DNA of 47,562 nt from positions 1 through 47,562 of the forward strand of contig DHWV01000101.1 of the NCBI GenBank assembly GCA_002413355.1. Reading direction: 5' to 3'. Each line of letters opens with the position of its first letter. The first letter of the stretch is position 1. The notes beneath the pieces are model-generated. The model did not search any database, was not told where the DNA came from, and worked only from the letters and a program-made list of their open reading frames with translations. The stretch comes from Desulfobulbaceae bacterium UBA5173 (GTDB lineage Bacteria > Desulfobacterota > Desulfobulbia > Desulfobulbales > Desulfobulbaceae). This document shows positions 1 to 8,007 of the stretch, one piece after another. The position numbers and the translations under genes were made by a program.

Positions 1-1228
1 CCGTGATGATGTCGATGGGAAAGCCGTAGGTGTCGTAGAGCTTGAAGATGAAGTCGCCGTTGATCAGCGGACGCTCCGGCTGCTCTTCCAGCAGGCGGGC
101 AATTTCCGCATCCAGCATGGCTATACCCTTGTCCAGCGTCTCACCAAAGCGGCTTTCCTCGTGATCTGTCACCTTGTCCAAAAGCTGTCTTGAATCGGAT
201 AAATGCGGATAGGCAGCCTGCATAGCGCGCACGACTTCCCGGCAGACCTCACCAAAGAAGGGGCCGTTGAGTCCCAAGGTTCTGCCAAAGCGGATGGCCC
301 GGCGCATCACTCGGCGCAGGACATAGCCGCGCCCCTCGTTCGAGGGCAAAACCCCATCTGCGACGAGAAAGGCGGTGGCGCGGGCATGATCGGCAATAAC
401 CCGCATCGCTGCGTCGTCGGCCCGATTGGCGTGATACTTTTTGCCGGAAAGCCGCTCCACCGTGCTGATCAGCGGGGCAAAGACTTCGCTGTCGAAGTTG
501 TTGAACTTGCCTTGCAGCACTGCGGCCACTCGCTCCACGCCCATGCCGGTGTCTATCGAGGGCTTGGGCAGCGGCGTGAGTGTGCCGTCCGAGGAGCGGT
601 AGAACTGCATGAAGACAAGATTCCACAGCTCAAGGAAGCGGTCGCAGTCGCAGCCGAGAGCGCATTCCGGCCTGCCGCAGCCGTGCTCCGCGCCCTGATC
701 AATGTGAATCTCCGAGCACGGGCCGCAAGGGCCAGTGTCGCCCATCGCCCAGAAGTTGTCTTTCTCGCCAAGGCGGACAATGCGGCCTTTGGGCAAATCC
801 TCAATTTCCTCCCAAAGCACCTGCGCCTCGTCGTCCTCGCGGAAGATCGTCACCCAAAGCCGCTCCGGGCTGATGCCCAGCTCTTTGGTCAGAAATTCCC
901 AAGCGTAAGCAATCGCCTCTTTTTTGAAATAATCGCCGAACGAGAAGTTGCCAAGCATCTCAAAAAAAGTATGATGCCGGGCTGTGTGGCCGACATTCTC
1001 CAAGTCGTTGTGCTTGCCGCCAGCCCGCACGCAGCGTTGGCAGGAGACCGCGCGGCTGTAGTCACGCTGCTCCTCGCCCATGAAAACCCGCTTGAACTGG
1101 AACATGCCCGCGTTGGTGAAAAGGAGCGTGGGGTCGTCATGCGGGACAAGTGTGGATGATTCAACAATTGTGTGCCCTTTGCTGGCAAAATAGGCGAGAA
1201 ATTTCTCCCGCAGCTGATTTCCGGTCAT
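1..1228 (-). CDS. alaS: alanine--tRNA ligase, N-terminal part (runs off the left edge)
   Basis: Class II aminoacyl-tRNA synthetase that charges tRNA-Ala in the cytoplasm. The minus strand reads open from an ATG at 1228 to the window edge, about 409 residues. It begins MTGNQLREKFLAYFASKGH and contains the AlaRS-specific stretches LFTNAGMFQFKRVFMGEE, CQRCVRAGGKHNDLENVG, FFEMLGNFSFGDYF and TGPCGPCSEIHID. The last lies in the class II catalytic core. The catalytic domain and part of the tRNA-recognition region are present; the editing and C-Ala domains must lie outside the window. No frameshift is visible. Recognition is by motif and is essentially certain. Confidence 0.97.
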   Translation of the reverse strand, partial: MTGNQLREKFLAYFASKGHTIVESSTLVPHDDPTLLFTNAGMFQFKRVFMGEEQRDYSRAVSCQRCVRAGGKHNDLENVGHTARHHTFFEMLGNFSFGDYFKKEAIAYAWEFLTKELGISPERLWVTIFREDDEAQVLWEEIEDLPKGRIVRLGEKDNFWAMGDTGPCGPCSEIHIDQGAEHGCGRPECALGCDCDRFLELWNLVFMQFYRSSDGTLTPLPKPSIDTGMGVERVAAVLQGKFNNFDSEVFAPLISTVERLSGKKYHANRADDAAMRVIADHARATAFLVADGVLPSNEGRGYVLRRVMRRAIRFGRTLGLNGPFFGEVCREVVRAMQAAYPHLSDSRQLLDKVTDHEESRFGETLDKGIAMLDAEIARLLEEQPERPLINGDFIFKLYDTYGFPIDIIT

Positions 1229-1295
1229 TCTCGTGGCGGTTATTAAGGTTGAGCAATTGCCTTCAGATGAAATTGATGCGTCCTGCGGCGGGCCA

Positions 1296-1892
1296 TCATT
1301 GAATGATGGTTATAAAAATACCGAGCAGCTCGTCAAGAGTATTCAGATAATACTCATCTGCGTCAATCCAAGCGGTCTGCTGCTGGAGTTTCAGAAATTT
1401 CCATACGGTGCCGGTTGTCACCGCGCCATAGACAGAAGGAATATTCTGCTGTTCCCGTGTATTGAACAGGGCGGCGGCGCACATGGTGGCGAGACACTGA
1501 CCAAGACCGTCAATAATGTTCTCGTTCTTCGCCTCAACAATGGCAAGAACAGGCGCACAGATGTAATACTGCTCTGGGCTGCGGCTGACAAGATAATCAC
1601 AGAAGCCGTCCAATCCCCGTTCCGGCTCGACATCAAACTTTTTGCCGGAAAAAACACTGATCCTGCCTGGCAGGAGTTCCCGCAGCTCCGCAAGAACAGG
1701 GGCAATGATCCATTCTGAGCGTGCTTTCTCGGTGTTGACCGCTAAAGCCAGCGGCACATGCTTTTTAAGCGTAAGCTGAAGGAACTCGCTGGCTGAAACC
1801 GGCGCAACTTGATGAAAGAGCTGCTGATCTTCAATTAGCTGAAGGCCAAGCTGATCCTTGGCATCTTTTAAGGAAAATTTGCTGTAGGGCAT
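1296..1892 (-). CDS. PD-(D/E)XK nuclease-like hypothetical protein
   Basis: A 198-residue protein without signal peptide or membrane segments. The segment from D95 (GLDGFCDYLVS) through a beta strand to E120-A-K122 (PVLAIVEAKNENI) matches the spacing of a PD-(D/E)XK core: an acidic residue, then about 25 residues later a hydrophobic strand ending in E-x-K. Similar short proteins occur scattered in cyanobacteria and sulfur-cycle proteobacteria, usually as isolated genes. It lies between alaS and an isochorismatase-family gene on the same strand, 11 bp from the latter, so it may be co-transcribed. The fold is inferred; no substrate or restriction partner is visible nearby. Confidence 0.72.
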   Translation of the reverse strand: MPYSKFSLKDAKDQLGLQLIEDQQLFHQVAPVSASEFLQLTLKKHVPLALAVNTEKARSEWIIAPVLAELRELLPGRISVFSGKKFDVEPERGLDGFCDYLVSRSPEQYYICAPVLAIVEAKNENIIDGLGQCLATMCAAALFNTREQQNIPSVYGAVTTGTVWKFLKLQQQTAWIDADEYYLNTLDELLGIFITIIQ

Positions 1893-1903
1893 AATCGTTC
1901 TTT

Positions 1904-2461
1904 TTATTTCAAATGCGGCAGCATGGCTTTGAAGGCAGGCGTGCCTGCTTTCTGGAGGAAATCGTAAATGATCATCTCCGCCGGAGCCAGCACTGCGCCG
2001 ATCTCCCGCAGCCGCTGCTGGCCGTAGGCGTGGTTTTCCGGTGTGCGCGAGGAGATTGCGTCAGCGACCACCTGCACCTCGTAGCCTTCCTGAAGCGCAC
2101 CAACCGCTGTTTGCCAGACGCAGATGTGGCTTTCCACGCCGCAGAGGAGCAAGATATGCACCAAGGCCGAGCGGCTGTGCAGAATGCGCCGCACGCCCGG
2201 ATTAGCAAAGGCGTTGAACTCCATTTTGTCCGCGTTGGGCCAGTCAGCAAGCAACGGAGCCAGCTCCGGCACAAATGGGCCGATGCGCTCCTTATTTTGG
2301 GTGCAGGTGATCACCGGCATATCCAGCACAGCAGCCAGCCGCACCATCAGGCTGATGTTCCGCACCACCCGCTCCGCCTCATGAATCTTGGCCATCAGGC
2401 GTTCCTGGGGATCAATCACAACAAGGCAGCATTCCTGCGGCAGGAGGGTTCCGGTGTTCAT
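1904..2461 (-). CDS. isochorismatase-family cysteine hydrolase
   Basis: A 185-residue alpha/beta hydrolase of the isochorismatase-like superfamily, cytoplasmic. The three expected catalytic positions are visible: Asp in LVVIDPQERL, Lys in NADKMEFNAF and the nucleophilic Cys in LLCGVESHICV. Members hydrolyse amides, ureides or isochorismate. This short form resembles the YcaC/nicotinamidase-like group, but the substrate cannot be told from sequence. It ends 11 bp before the PD-(D/E)XK-like gene, so the two may form one transcript, while the region upstream is divergent toward a PstS-like gene. Confidence 0.9.
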   Translation of the reverse strand: MNTGTLLPQECCLVVIDPQERLMAKIHEAERVVRNISLMVRLAAVLDMPVITCTQNKERIGPFVPELAPLLADWPNADKMEFNAFANPGVRRILHSRSALVHILLLCGVESHICVWQTAVGALQEGYEVQVVADAISSRTPENHAYGQQRLREIGAVLAPAEMIIYDFLQKAGTPAFKAMLPHLK

Positions 2462-2487
2462 AACCTTAGGCTCAGGAGAAAATCACG

Positions 2488-2652
2488 ATGACAGCGCAGC
2501 CTTCTTCTTTTAGTTGGCGGCAGCAGAATTTGCAACAGAAAAACGATGAGCTGCGGCAAGGCAGTCAGCCCGGCCCGCAGAATACACCATTTTCCCAAAA
2601 AGAGGAAGGAGCTTTCCTCACGGTCTCCTTGCCGCAGCCTAATAGTCTCTGA
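2488..2652 (+). CDS. possible 54-residue Gln-rich small protein
   Basis: A short reading frame in the 286 bp gap between the divergent isochorismatase and PstS-like genes. The ATG at 2488 is preceded by AGGAG with a nine-base gap, a better ribosome-binding site than many genes here have. It encodes a hydrophilic peptide with about ten Gln, starting MTAQPSSFSWRQQNLQQKND and ending SLPQPNSL. There is no membrane segment or known motif. It may be a real small protein or a chance frame in a 5' leader. The rest of this gap shows no other gene. Confidence 0.35.
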   Translation: MTAQPSSFSWRQQNLQQKNDELRQGSQPGPQNTPFSQKEEGAFLTVSLPQPNSL

Positions 2653-2747
2653 ACATTTCTGCATTCAAATAGCAGCCTGACAGCCGCCAGATGATGCCCG
2701 GCGGGTGAATGCAGCATTTCAGACCAACGTTTGATCAGGGAGATCAC

Positions 2748-4163
2748 ATGAAAAAAATTAGCTCATCGCCGCTGCTTCTGCTGGCCTTGTTCACAGCCAT
2801 TGCCGCCGCCGTCAGCGCACAGGACAGCGTGGCTCAGCAGCAGAAACGGGAAACAGTCCTCAGGCTGCACGGCTCAAACACGGTTGGGGCCAAGCTCGCG
2901 CCCGACATTGCTGCCGCTTTTTTGAAGAAGCTGGGCGCAGATTCGGTCAAACAGGTCGATATCACGCCCGAAACGGAAATGGACATCGAAGGGCAGTTTG
3001 GTTCCAACGGGCTGAAAGTCATTGAGATCAGGGCGCACGGCTCGTCCACAGCCTTCAAAGATATGAAGGACAAGCAATGCGACATTGGCATGTCTTCCCG
3101 GAAAATCAAAGACAGTGAGGTGAAGGAACTTGCTTTTCTCGGCGATATGACTGGCATGGCCTGCGAGCACGTGCTGGCGATGGACGGTGTGGCCGTGATT
3201 GTCAATTCCGCCAACGTCGCCGTGACCAAACTGACTTTTCCACAGCTTGCCGATATTTTTTCCGGCACAATCAAGAATTGGTCTGAATTGAACTGGGGCA
3301 GCGGGCCGATCAGCATTCATGCGCGGGATGAAAATTCAGGCACCCATGACACCTTCAAAGGCATTATTTTAGGTGAAAAGAAGCTGGATGCGTCAGTCAA
3401 ACGCTGGGACTCAAACGAGAAGCTCTCGGGCGAAGTGAATGCGGATATCCATGCGATCGGCTATTGTGGCCTGCCTTATGTCAAGCATAACAAGGCAGTC
3501 GCCATCTCCGACGGCGGCCCGGCGGTGCGCCCTACGGTCTTCACTGTCGCCACTGAGGATTACCCTGTCAGCCGCCGTCTCTATTTATACAGCCCGGCTG
3601 CGCCAGGAAATTCCTTCACGCAAGATTTTATTGAATTTGCCTTGGGCCAAGAAGGACAGCAGCTTGTCAGAAAACACAAATTTGTGGACATGACCATCGC
3701 CGCTGAGGAGCATAAGATTGAAATTGCGCCGGGCACCAATCAGAATTACCAAGTGTTGTACAAATATCTGACCGGAGTGCGGGGCGCAAAACGGTTATCG
3801 TCAAATTTTCGTTTCAAAGGCGTAACGCTGGAGCTGGACAACCGCGCTGGCCGCGATGTCGAGCGGATGGTTGATTTTCTTACCGACAGCCGGGACAAGG
3901 AAATTTTGCTTGCTGGATTTTCTGACAGCGCGGGAGATTCCTCCCATGATCAAAAGGTGCAGGGACAGTCCGACAGCAGCGCGAGCTACGCCAAAAATCT
4001 GGAACTATCCTGTCGGCGGGCCGAAGTGATCAAGGAAGAGCTGAGTTCACGGGGCATCAAGGTACGGGAAGTTTTCTGCGTCGGCAGCGAGATGCCAATT
4101 GCGTCCAATGCCACAGAAGCCGGGCGGGAGAAAAATCGCCGGGTGGAAGTCTGGATGCGCTGA
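2748..4163 (+). CDS. PstS-like phosphate-binding protein fused to a C-terminal OmpA domain
   Basis: A 471-residue exported protein. The start at 2748 is preceded by CAGGGAG and begins a clear signal peptide (MKKISSSPLLLLALFTAIAA, cleavage near VSA-QD). Residues about 35-315 are a PstS/PBP-like-2 domain with the typical LRLHGSNTVG opening and the ligand-loop segments AHGSSTAF, IGMSSRKIKDSEV and ARDENSGTHDTF. Residues about 345-471 are an OmpA/MotB peptidoglycan-binding domain (ILLAGFSDSAG, YAKNLELSCRRAEVIKEEL, GREKNRRVEVW). The fusion suggests a phosphate or related oxyanion binder tethered to the cell wall. No pstCAB genes are adjacent, so it may serve sensing or storage instead of classical import. 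Confidence 0.9.
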   Translation: MKKISSSPLLLLALFTAIAAAVSAQDSVAQQQKRETVLRLHGSNTVGAKLAPDIAAAFLKKLGADSVKQVDITPETEMDIEGQFGSNGLKVIEIRAHGSSTAFKDMKDKQCDIGMSSRKIKDSEVKELAFLGDMTGMACEHVLAMDGVAVIVNSANVAVTKLTFPQLADIFSGTIKNWSELNWGSGPISIHARDENSGTHDTFKGIILGEKKLDASVKRWDSNEKLSGEVNADIHAIGYCGLPYVKHNKAVAISDGGPAVRPTVFTVATEDYPVSRRLYLYSPAAPGNSFTQDFIEFALGQEGQQLVRKHKFVDMTIAAEEHKIEIAPGTNQNYQVLYKYLTGVRGAKRLSSNFRFKGVTLELDNRAGRDVERMVDFLTDSRDKEILLAGFSDSAGDSSHDQKVQGQSDSSASYAKNLELSCRRAEVIKEELSSRGIKVREVFCVGSEMPIASNATEAGREKNRRVEVWMR

Positions 4164-4236
4164 GATGCTTTGCAGGCCGGGCTGTCAGCACGCTGGCAGT
4201 CTTTGGTCGGCAAGGGGCGTTGACGCTTCTGCTCTT

Positions 4237-5049
4237 TCAGGCCGCTGTTCGGTGCATCAGGGCGATTTTCTCAAACATCTGCGCCAAGCCGATGCAGAGG
4301 GAAAAGGCCATCTGCGGCGGCAGGTTGACTCCGCAGCAAGCATCAAAAAGAATGGTCAGATTTGACTCCAAGCCGTCTTCCGGGGCCTGCCAGCAGATGA
4401 GCAGCGGAAAATGCGGCAGCGGATGAAGGATTAGAGCAGTATCGGCATCGAATCCGGCGGCTTCTTCTCCGTGAAACAGTTCAGCCAGATCGTGCAGCAA
4501 GCCGGGGTGCCGGTCGGCCAGATCTTTGAGCAGGCTTTCGCAGCGGCTGGCGAAAAGATTACGCCGTTCCATGCCGCCGGGCAGGTCGCGGTAATTGAGC
4601 CAGCGGCCCGTGGGCATCTGATGCTGCGGATTGGCGGCATAAGCCAGCAGCGGTGTTTTGACCCAAGGAATGAGATGGCATTCTGAATGCACCTGCCCGT
4701 GCTGGTCTATAGCGAATTTTTTACCAAGAACGCTGATTGCCAGCCAGCCATCTTTGAAAAAACCGCCAATGCGCAGAGCGACAACAGCCAAATCCAGCCC
4801 GGCAATCTGCCTTTCCAGCTCGCTGAGGTCTTTGATAAAACGGTACAGTTCCTGTTCCGGCCTGCCTTCTAGCTGAGCGGCAACGCGTTCTTTTGTTTGC
4901 TCATCCAACAGAGGACAATCAGAAAGCTGCTTCTGTTTGGCAGCAACAGAGGCAGCAAAGGCGAGGCAGGACGGTAGCTGGCAGCGGCCGCAGTTGCTGT
5001 GCGGCAGCATCTTGTACAGTGCTAAATGGGAGAAGGGACGCTCAGGCAT
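4237..5049 (-). CDS. DUF3786 protein with N-terminal [4Fe-4S] motif
   Basis: A 270-residue cytoplasmic protein. The N-terminus carries NCGRCQLPSCLAF followed about 20 residues later by CPLL, giving the C-x2-C-x4-C-x(n)-C pattern of the Fe-S domain of corrinoid iron-sulfur proteins. The rest (GGFFKDGWLAISVLGKKFAI, PLLAYAA, DLPGGMERRNLFASRCESLL, HPLPHFPLLICWQAPEDGL) matches the DUF3786 family, common in sulfate reducers and acetogens. Function is unknown; corrinoid or methyl transfer is a family-level guess. The ATG at 5049 is preferred to an in-frame TTG at 5058, which lies in the T-run of an upstream terminator. Ferredoxin genes are just upstream on the same strand. Confidence 0.85.
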   Translation of the reverse strand: MPERPFSHLALYKMLPHSNCGRCQLPSCLAFAASVAAKQKQLSDCPLLDEQTKERVAAQLEGRPEQELYRFIKDLSELERQIAGLDLAVVALRIGGFFKDGWLAISVLGKKFAIDQHGQVHSECHLIPWVKTPLLAYAANPQHQMPTGRWLNYRDLPGGMERRNLFASRCESLLKDLADRHPGLLHDLAELFHGEEAAGFDADTALILHPLPHFPLLICWQAPEDGLESNLTILFDACCGVNLPPQMAFSLCIGLAQMFEKIALMHRTAA

Positions 5050-5054
5050 GATGC

Positions 5055-5092
5055 TCAAAAAAGAAAGCCGCGCACCATCAAGAGCGCGGCTC
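5055..5092 (-). terminator. rho-independent terminator after the ferredoxin genes
   Basis: On the minus strand an 8 bp GC-rich stem (AGCCGCGC pairing with GCGCGGCT, 5066-5091) is followed by a T-rich run. It lies 23 bp beyond the ferredoxin stop and overlaps the leader of the DUF3786 gene, so it probably ends the ferredoxin transcript or attenuates read-through. Confidence 0.75.
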
Positions 5093-5114
5093 CTTGGGCA
5101 TGATCCGTTGCTGC

Positions 5115-5300
5115 TTACATCTCGGTGACGGTGATGGCCTCAAACTCGCAGACCTCAACACAGGTCTCGCAGCCCAAGCACTCGTCCATGTTCACCGGCT
5201 CAGATTTTCCGTCAACCAGCTCCAGCACGGCGGCGGGGCAACTTCCGACACATTCTTCACAGCCAGTGCATTTATCCTTGTCCACGACTACATCAAACAT
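5115..5300 (-). CDS. 2[4Fe-4S] ferredoxin (copy 1)
   Basis: A 61-residue electron carrier. Two cluster motifs of the C-x2-C-x2-C-x3-C type are seen, CTGCEECVGSCP and CLGCETCVEVCE, separated by the usual short linker. The start at 5300 (MFDVVVDKDKC) follows a GAAGGAG site. An upstream in-frame start at 5330 would add ten residues with no support. It is 155 bp downstream of a near-identical paralogue on the same strand. It probably supplies low-potential electrons to redox enzymes not in this window. Confidence 0.95.
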   Translation of the reverse strand: MFDVVVDKDKCTGCEECVGSCPAAVLELVDGKSEPVNMDECLGCETCVEVCEFEAITVTEM

Positions 5301-5455
5301 TTTTTTCTCCTTCAGTGGCGGGTTCAGCAAACCCTTTCGTAAAAAACAGCCCTTTTGCTCTTTGTCACATCGTTCCGCTGCTGCTGCAAGGCGAAATCAA
5401 AACAGCCCAGCCAGCCGGATGAAAAACCGCAGCAACCGCTTCTGTAGGCTCCCAG

Positions 5456-5641
5456 TCAGATTTCGCTGACGGCGATGGCCTCGGCCTCGCAGACTCCCAT
5501 ACAGGTTTCGCAGCCCAAACATTCGTCAGGATCGACCGCTTCCGACTTTCCGTCAACTAATTTCAGCACGCCTGCCGGGCAACTCCCGACGCATTCTTCG
5601 CAGCCGGTGCATTTGCTTTTGTCGATCTCAATTTCCCACAT
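5456..5641 (-). CDS. 2[4Fe-4S] ferredoxin (copy 2)
   Basis: A 61-residue paralogue of the ferredoxin at 5115-5300, with motifs CTGCEECVGSCP and CLGCETCMGVCE. The proteins differ mainly at the termini and in the residues between clusters, which points to a tandem duplication. The start at 5641 (MWEIEIDKSKC) follows AGAGGAG. The strong promoter at 5733-5760 lies about 90 bp upstream, so this copy is likely the first gene of a ferredoxin transcript that ends at the terminator near 5055. Confidence 0.95.
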   Translation of the reverse strand: MWEIEIDKSKCTGCEECVGSCPAGVLKLVDGKSEAVDPDECLGCETCMGVCEAEAIAVSEI

Positions 5642-5732
5642 GTTTTTTCTCCTCTCTGTCACGAGAATCCTGTTGAACACAGCCGCGCCACATACTTCCG
5701 CCGCGCAGATTGATTATGCACCGACTGCGGCA

Positions 5733-5760
5733 AAATTACCAATAATCAGAACCGTGTCAA
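5733..5760 (-). promoter_or_regulatory. sigma70-type promoter for the ferredoxin genes
   Basis: On the minus strand TTGACA (5755-5760) and TAATTT (5733-5738) are separated by 16 bp, with the ferredoxin start about 90 bp downstream. The 399 bp divergent gap 5642-6040 holds this promoter and that of the porin; I see no gene in it. Confidence 0.6.
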
Positions 5761-5938
5761 TCTTTTTTTGCAGTTTTTCCGCCACGTCGCTACGAAAAAA
5801 AAATATCGCTATTGTAATCGCATGAAATAAATGAAAATTCAACAAGCCAAGCTATTCTGAAAAATACTGGCACCTGCGCTGACAAAGCAGCCTGCGAGCA
5901 GATTAGTAAAAAAATTGTATGTCCTAAAAAAACTTAAC

Positions 5939-5967
5939 TTGACTCTTGCGCGAAAGTATCATATTTT
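5939..5967 (+). promoter_or_regulatory. sigma70-type promoter for the porin
   Basis: TTGACT (5939-5944) and TATTTT (5962-5967) are separated by 17 bp in an AT-rich stretch. They are followed by a leader of about 70 bp and the AAGGAGAGG ribosome-binding site of the porin at 6041. Confidence 0.6.
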
Positions 5968-6040
5968 GTATCTATAAGTATGTGGAAATGTGTTTATTGG
6001 GGCTGACCTACGAAAAAAAGAACAAGAAAGGAGAGGAATC

Positions 6041-7285
6041 ATGAAGAAAGTGCTCGTTGCCGGCTCTGCTCTCATGCTTGCTGGCTCACTGGCCGCTCAG
6101 GCAGATGCAGGCGTGAACATCAGCGGCGATGCCCGCGTGAGCTATGTGGGAACAAAGGATTATGACCGCAATGCTGGCGATGCAAACGGTTATAACGACT
6201 ATTTTGAGTCCCGCGTTGGCCTGAACTTCGAAGGCACGGCACCGACCAAAGGTGTCGGCGCGAAAGCTCGTCTGTATTTTGACGGCTACGGCTTTGAGGA
6301 TGATGCCCCGTGGAACGGTCAGGAATCGAGGACGGATCTTTCCGTTGACTACGCTTACTTGACTGCTCCGCTCGGCGACTGGACCATTAAAGCAGGCCGG
6401 GTGAATCCTGATTACTCCAGATTTTTTTCTTGGAATATCCGCCCGACCCGCGTGGTTGCCAACTACAAGCAGGGCAACATTGACATCACTCCGTTCATCG
6501 GCGTGCGCGCTGAAGTTTCTTCTGATAAAGACGCATGGGATGACAACGACTATAAAGAATACGGTCTTGTCGCCGGGGTGAAGTTGGAAAACGGCTGGAA
6601 TTTGAAAGCATATGGCCGTTATGACGATGACAGAAGGAAATGGAATCAAGTAACAATAGATACAGTTGGAGTGGATGCCAAGGGTGCGCTTCAGCTTGCT
6701 GAAATTGATATATATGCACCTCATAGCGACCGTTCTGGCTTCCTTGGTGATATATTCCTGAACAACGACGGAGCAGGCTGCGACTTCGGCTTCCATGCTG
6801 AGTTTGCCTACAAGGCCGCTGACGTGCAGGGCACCAAAGATGACGGCATGGGCGGTTATGTCATGCTGTCCAAGCAGATGTCCAGCCAATTCACTCCGGC
6901 AGTGCTGGCAGGTATGACCAAAGACGGTTATGTTGCTGACAACGATTTTGGCTTTGTCATGGTCGGCGGCGACACATCCACTCAGGTACTTCGTGTCGGT
7001 GATCTTGCTCCTGAGGGACTCTGGTTTGGAGCCTTTGTTGCCAACTACAAGACCAGCGACCGGTTGACCTTGACAGGAAACTTCCTGTATGTTGACTTTG
7101 ACAACAGTGCAGCAGGCACGCTGGACGGTGCCATCGAGGTTTCTGGTGTTATTGATTATGCGGTGAACGAGTCCACCAGCCTGACCTATAAGGCCGGTTA
7201 TTTGACCCCCAGTGTCAACGGCGGCAGCGGTGTTGACGAAGATGCGTATATTGCGCATGTACTTCGCCTGAACGTTAAGTTCTAA
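6041..7285 (+). CDS. outer-membrane porin
   Basis: A 414-residue beta-barrel protein. The start at 6041 follows a strong AAGGAGAGG site and opens a signal peptide (MKKVLVAGSALMLAGSLAAQ) cleaved near ADA-GVN. The mature part alternates polar and hydrophobic residues with many Gly, Asp and aromatic residues. It contains repeated strand patterns such as GVGAKARLYFDGYGF, YAYLTAPLGDWTIKAGRVN and YGLVAGVKLENGWNLKAYG. It ends in LRLNVKF, the terminal Phe recognised by the BAM complex. It resembles the general porins of deltaproteobacteria. It has its own promoter and a strong terminator, suggesting an abundant single-gene transcript. Substrate is unknown. Confidence 0.9.
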   Translation: MKKVLVAGSALMLAGSLAAQADAGVNISGDARVSYVGTKDYDRNAGDANGYNDYFESRVGLNFEGTAPTKGVGAKARLYFDGYGFEDDAPWNGQESRTDLSVDYAYLTAPLGDWTIKAGRVNPDYSRFFSWNIRPTRVVANYKQGNIDITPFIGVRAEVSSDKDAWDDNDYKEYGLVAGVKLENGWNLKAYGRYDDDRRKWNQVTIDTVGVDAKGALQLAEIDIYAPHSDRSGFLGDIFLNNDGAGCDFGFHAEFAYKAADVQGTKDDGMGGYVMLSKQMSSQFTPAVLAGMTKDGYVADNDFGFVMVGGDTSTQVLRVGDLAPEGLWFGAFVANYKTSDRLTLTGNFLYVDFDNSAAGTLDGAIEVSGVIDYAVNESTSLTYKAGYLTPSVNGGSGVDEDAYIAHVLRLNVKF

Positions 7286-7317
7286 CCATCAGCACCGTCT
7301 TCTTCTCCAAGAAGAAA

Positions 7318-7352
7318 AAAGAAAGCACCCTTTTCAGGGTGCTTTCTTTTTT
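7318..7352 (+). terminator. rho-independent terminator of the porin gene
   Basis: A perfect stem, GAAAGCACCC pairing with GGGTGCTTTC across a short loop (7321-7346), is followed by a run of T, 35 bp after the porin stop. The rest of the gap to 7528 shows no supported gene. Confidence 0.92.
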
Positions 7353-7528
7353 ATGTTCGGCACGGCAGTGGAGTTACTCTCCAATCTCTCCCAGCCAGAA
7401 ATCCTGCAACGACTCCCGGTAGTCCACCACCACTCCAATCTAAAATCTAAAGCAGCACCCCTGCGGCAGCAGCTTCTTTTTTAATATTTTTGGCAGCAGA
7501 GAATCCCTGCGGGCAGCACGCAGGCTGC

Positions 7529-7927
7529 TCAATCAAGCAGCGCGAGCACCTTCAGGTTGAGATTTTCAACCACCTGCGGAATTTTGTCCGGTGCCTGCTC
7601 TGCTGTCTGCTCAAGCATGTCGCCCCATTGCCGAAGCATGGCATTGTCAATTTTTCTGATTTGATTGTTTTTGCTCCATTCTCGCCCGATCCGTGTGCCA
7701 AGACGCTCAAGGCGTTTTTGCAAATCGCATTTGATCTCCATCGGAGCTTTCGCCACAAGCTCCGATGTGATCTCCCGCCAGCCGCGAGCATATATGGTAC
7801 CTTTCTGAAATGTCTCAAACCAAGCCCTCTCTTGGGCCGAGAACTGCTCGCCAGCCTGTGCGGGCAAAACTGAAAAAATACCTATTTGAAGGATGGCTGC
7901 TGCATAGAAAATATGTCTGACACACAT
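7529..7927 (-). CDS. small periplasmic protein of unknown function
   Basis: A 132-residue protein with a signal peptide (MCVRHIFYAAAILQIGIFSV, cleavage near AQA-GEQ) and a good GGGAGG site before the ATG. The mature region is mostly helical and charged, with no cysteine pair beyond one Cys and no recognised domain. It lies alone between the convergent porin and the cbiB end. I do not recognise the family. Confidence 0.7.
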   Translation of the reverse strand: MCVRHIFYAAAILQIGIFSVLPAQAGEQFSAQERAWFETFQKGTIYARGWREITSELVAKAPMEIKCDLQKRLERLGTRIGREWSKNNQIRKIDNAMLRQWGDMLEQTAEQAPDKIPQVVENLNLKVLALLD

Positions 7928-8007
7928 TTCATTCCTCCCTGAATGCAGTTAAAAAACAATCCGTTGGTGCCTTGCACTTCCAATTATAGCAGCCCTCGAC
8001 GACCTTT

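Noticed and set aside
203..1159. A 318-residue plus-strand open frame at the left end
   Set aside because: It is antisense to alaS, whose minus-strand reading matches AlaRS motifs throughout. The plus-strand peptide has no domain and reflects GC-biased codon use.
6086..7258. A 390-residue minus-strand open frame
   Set aside because: It is fully antisense to the porin, which has a promoter, ribosome-binding site, signal peptide and terminal Phe. The antisense peptide has no domain.
7373..7443. A minus-strand stretch reading VVVDYRESLQDFWLGEIGE before a stop
   Set aside because: It looks protein-like but is only about 20 codons after an upstream stop, with no start or ribosome-binding site. 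It could be a gene remnant; evidence is too thin to annotate.
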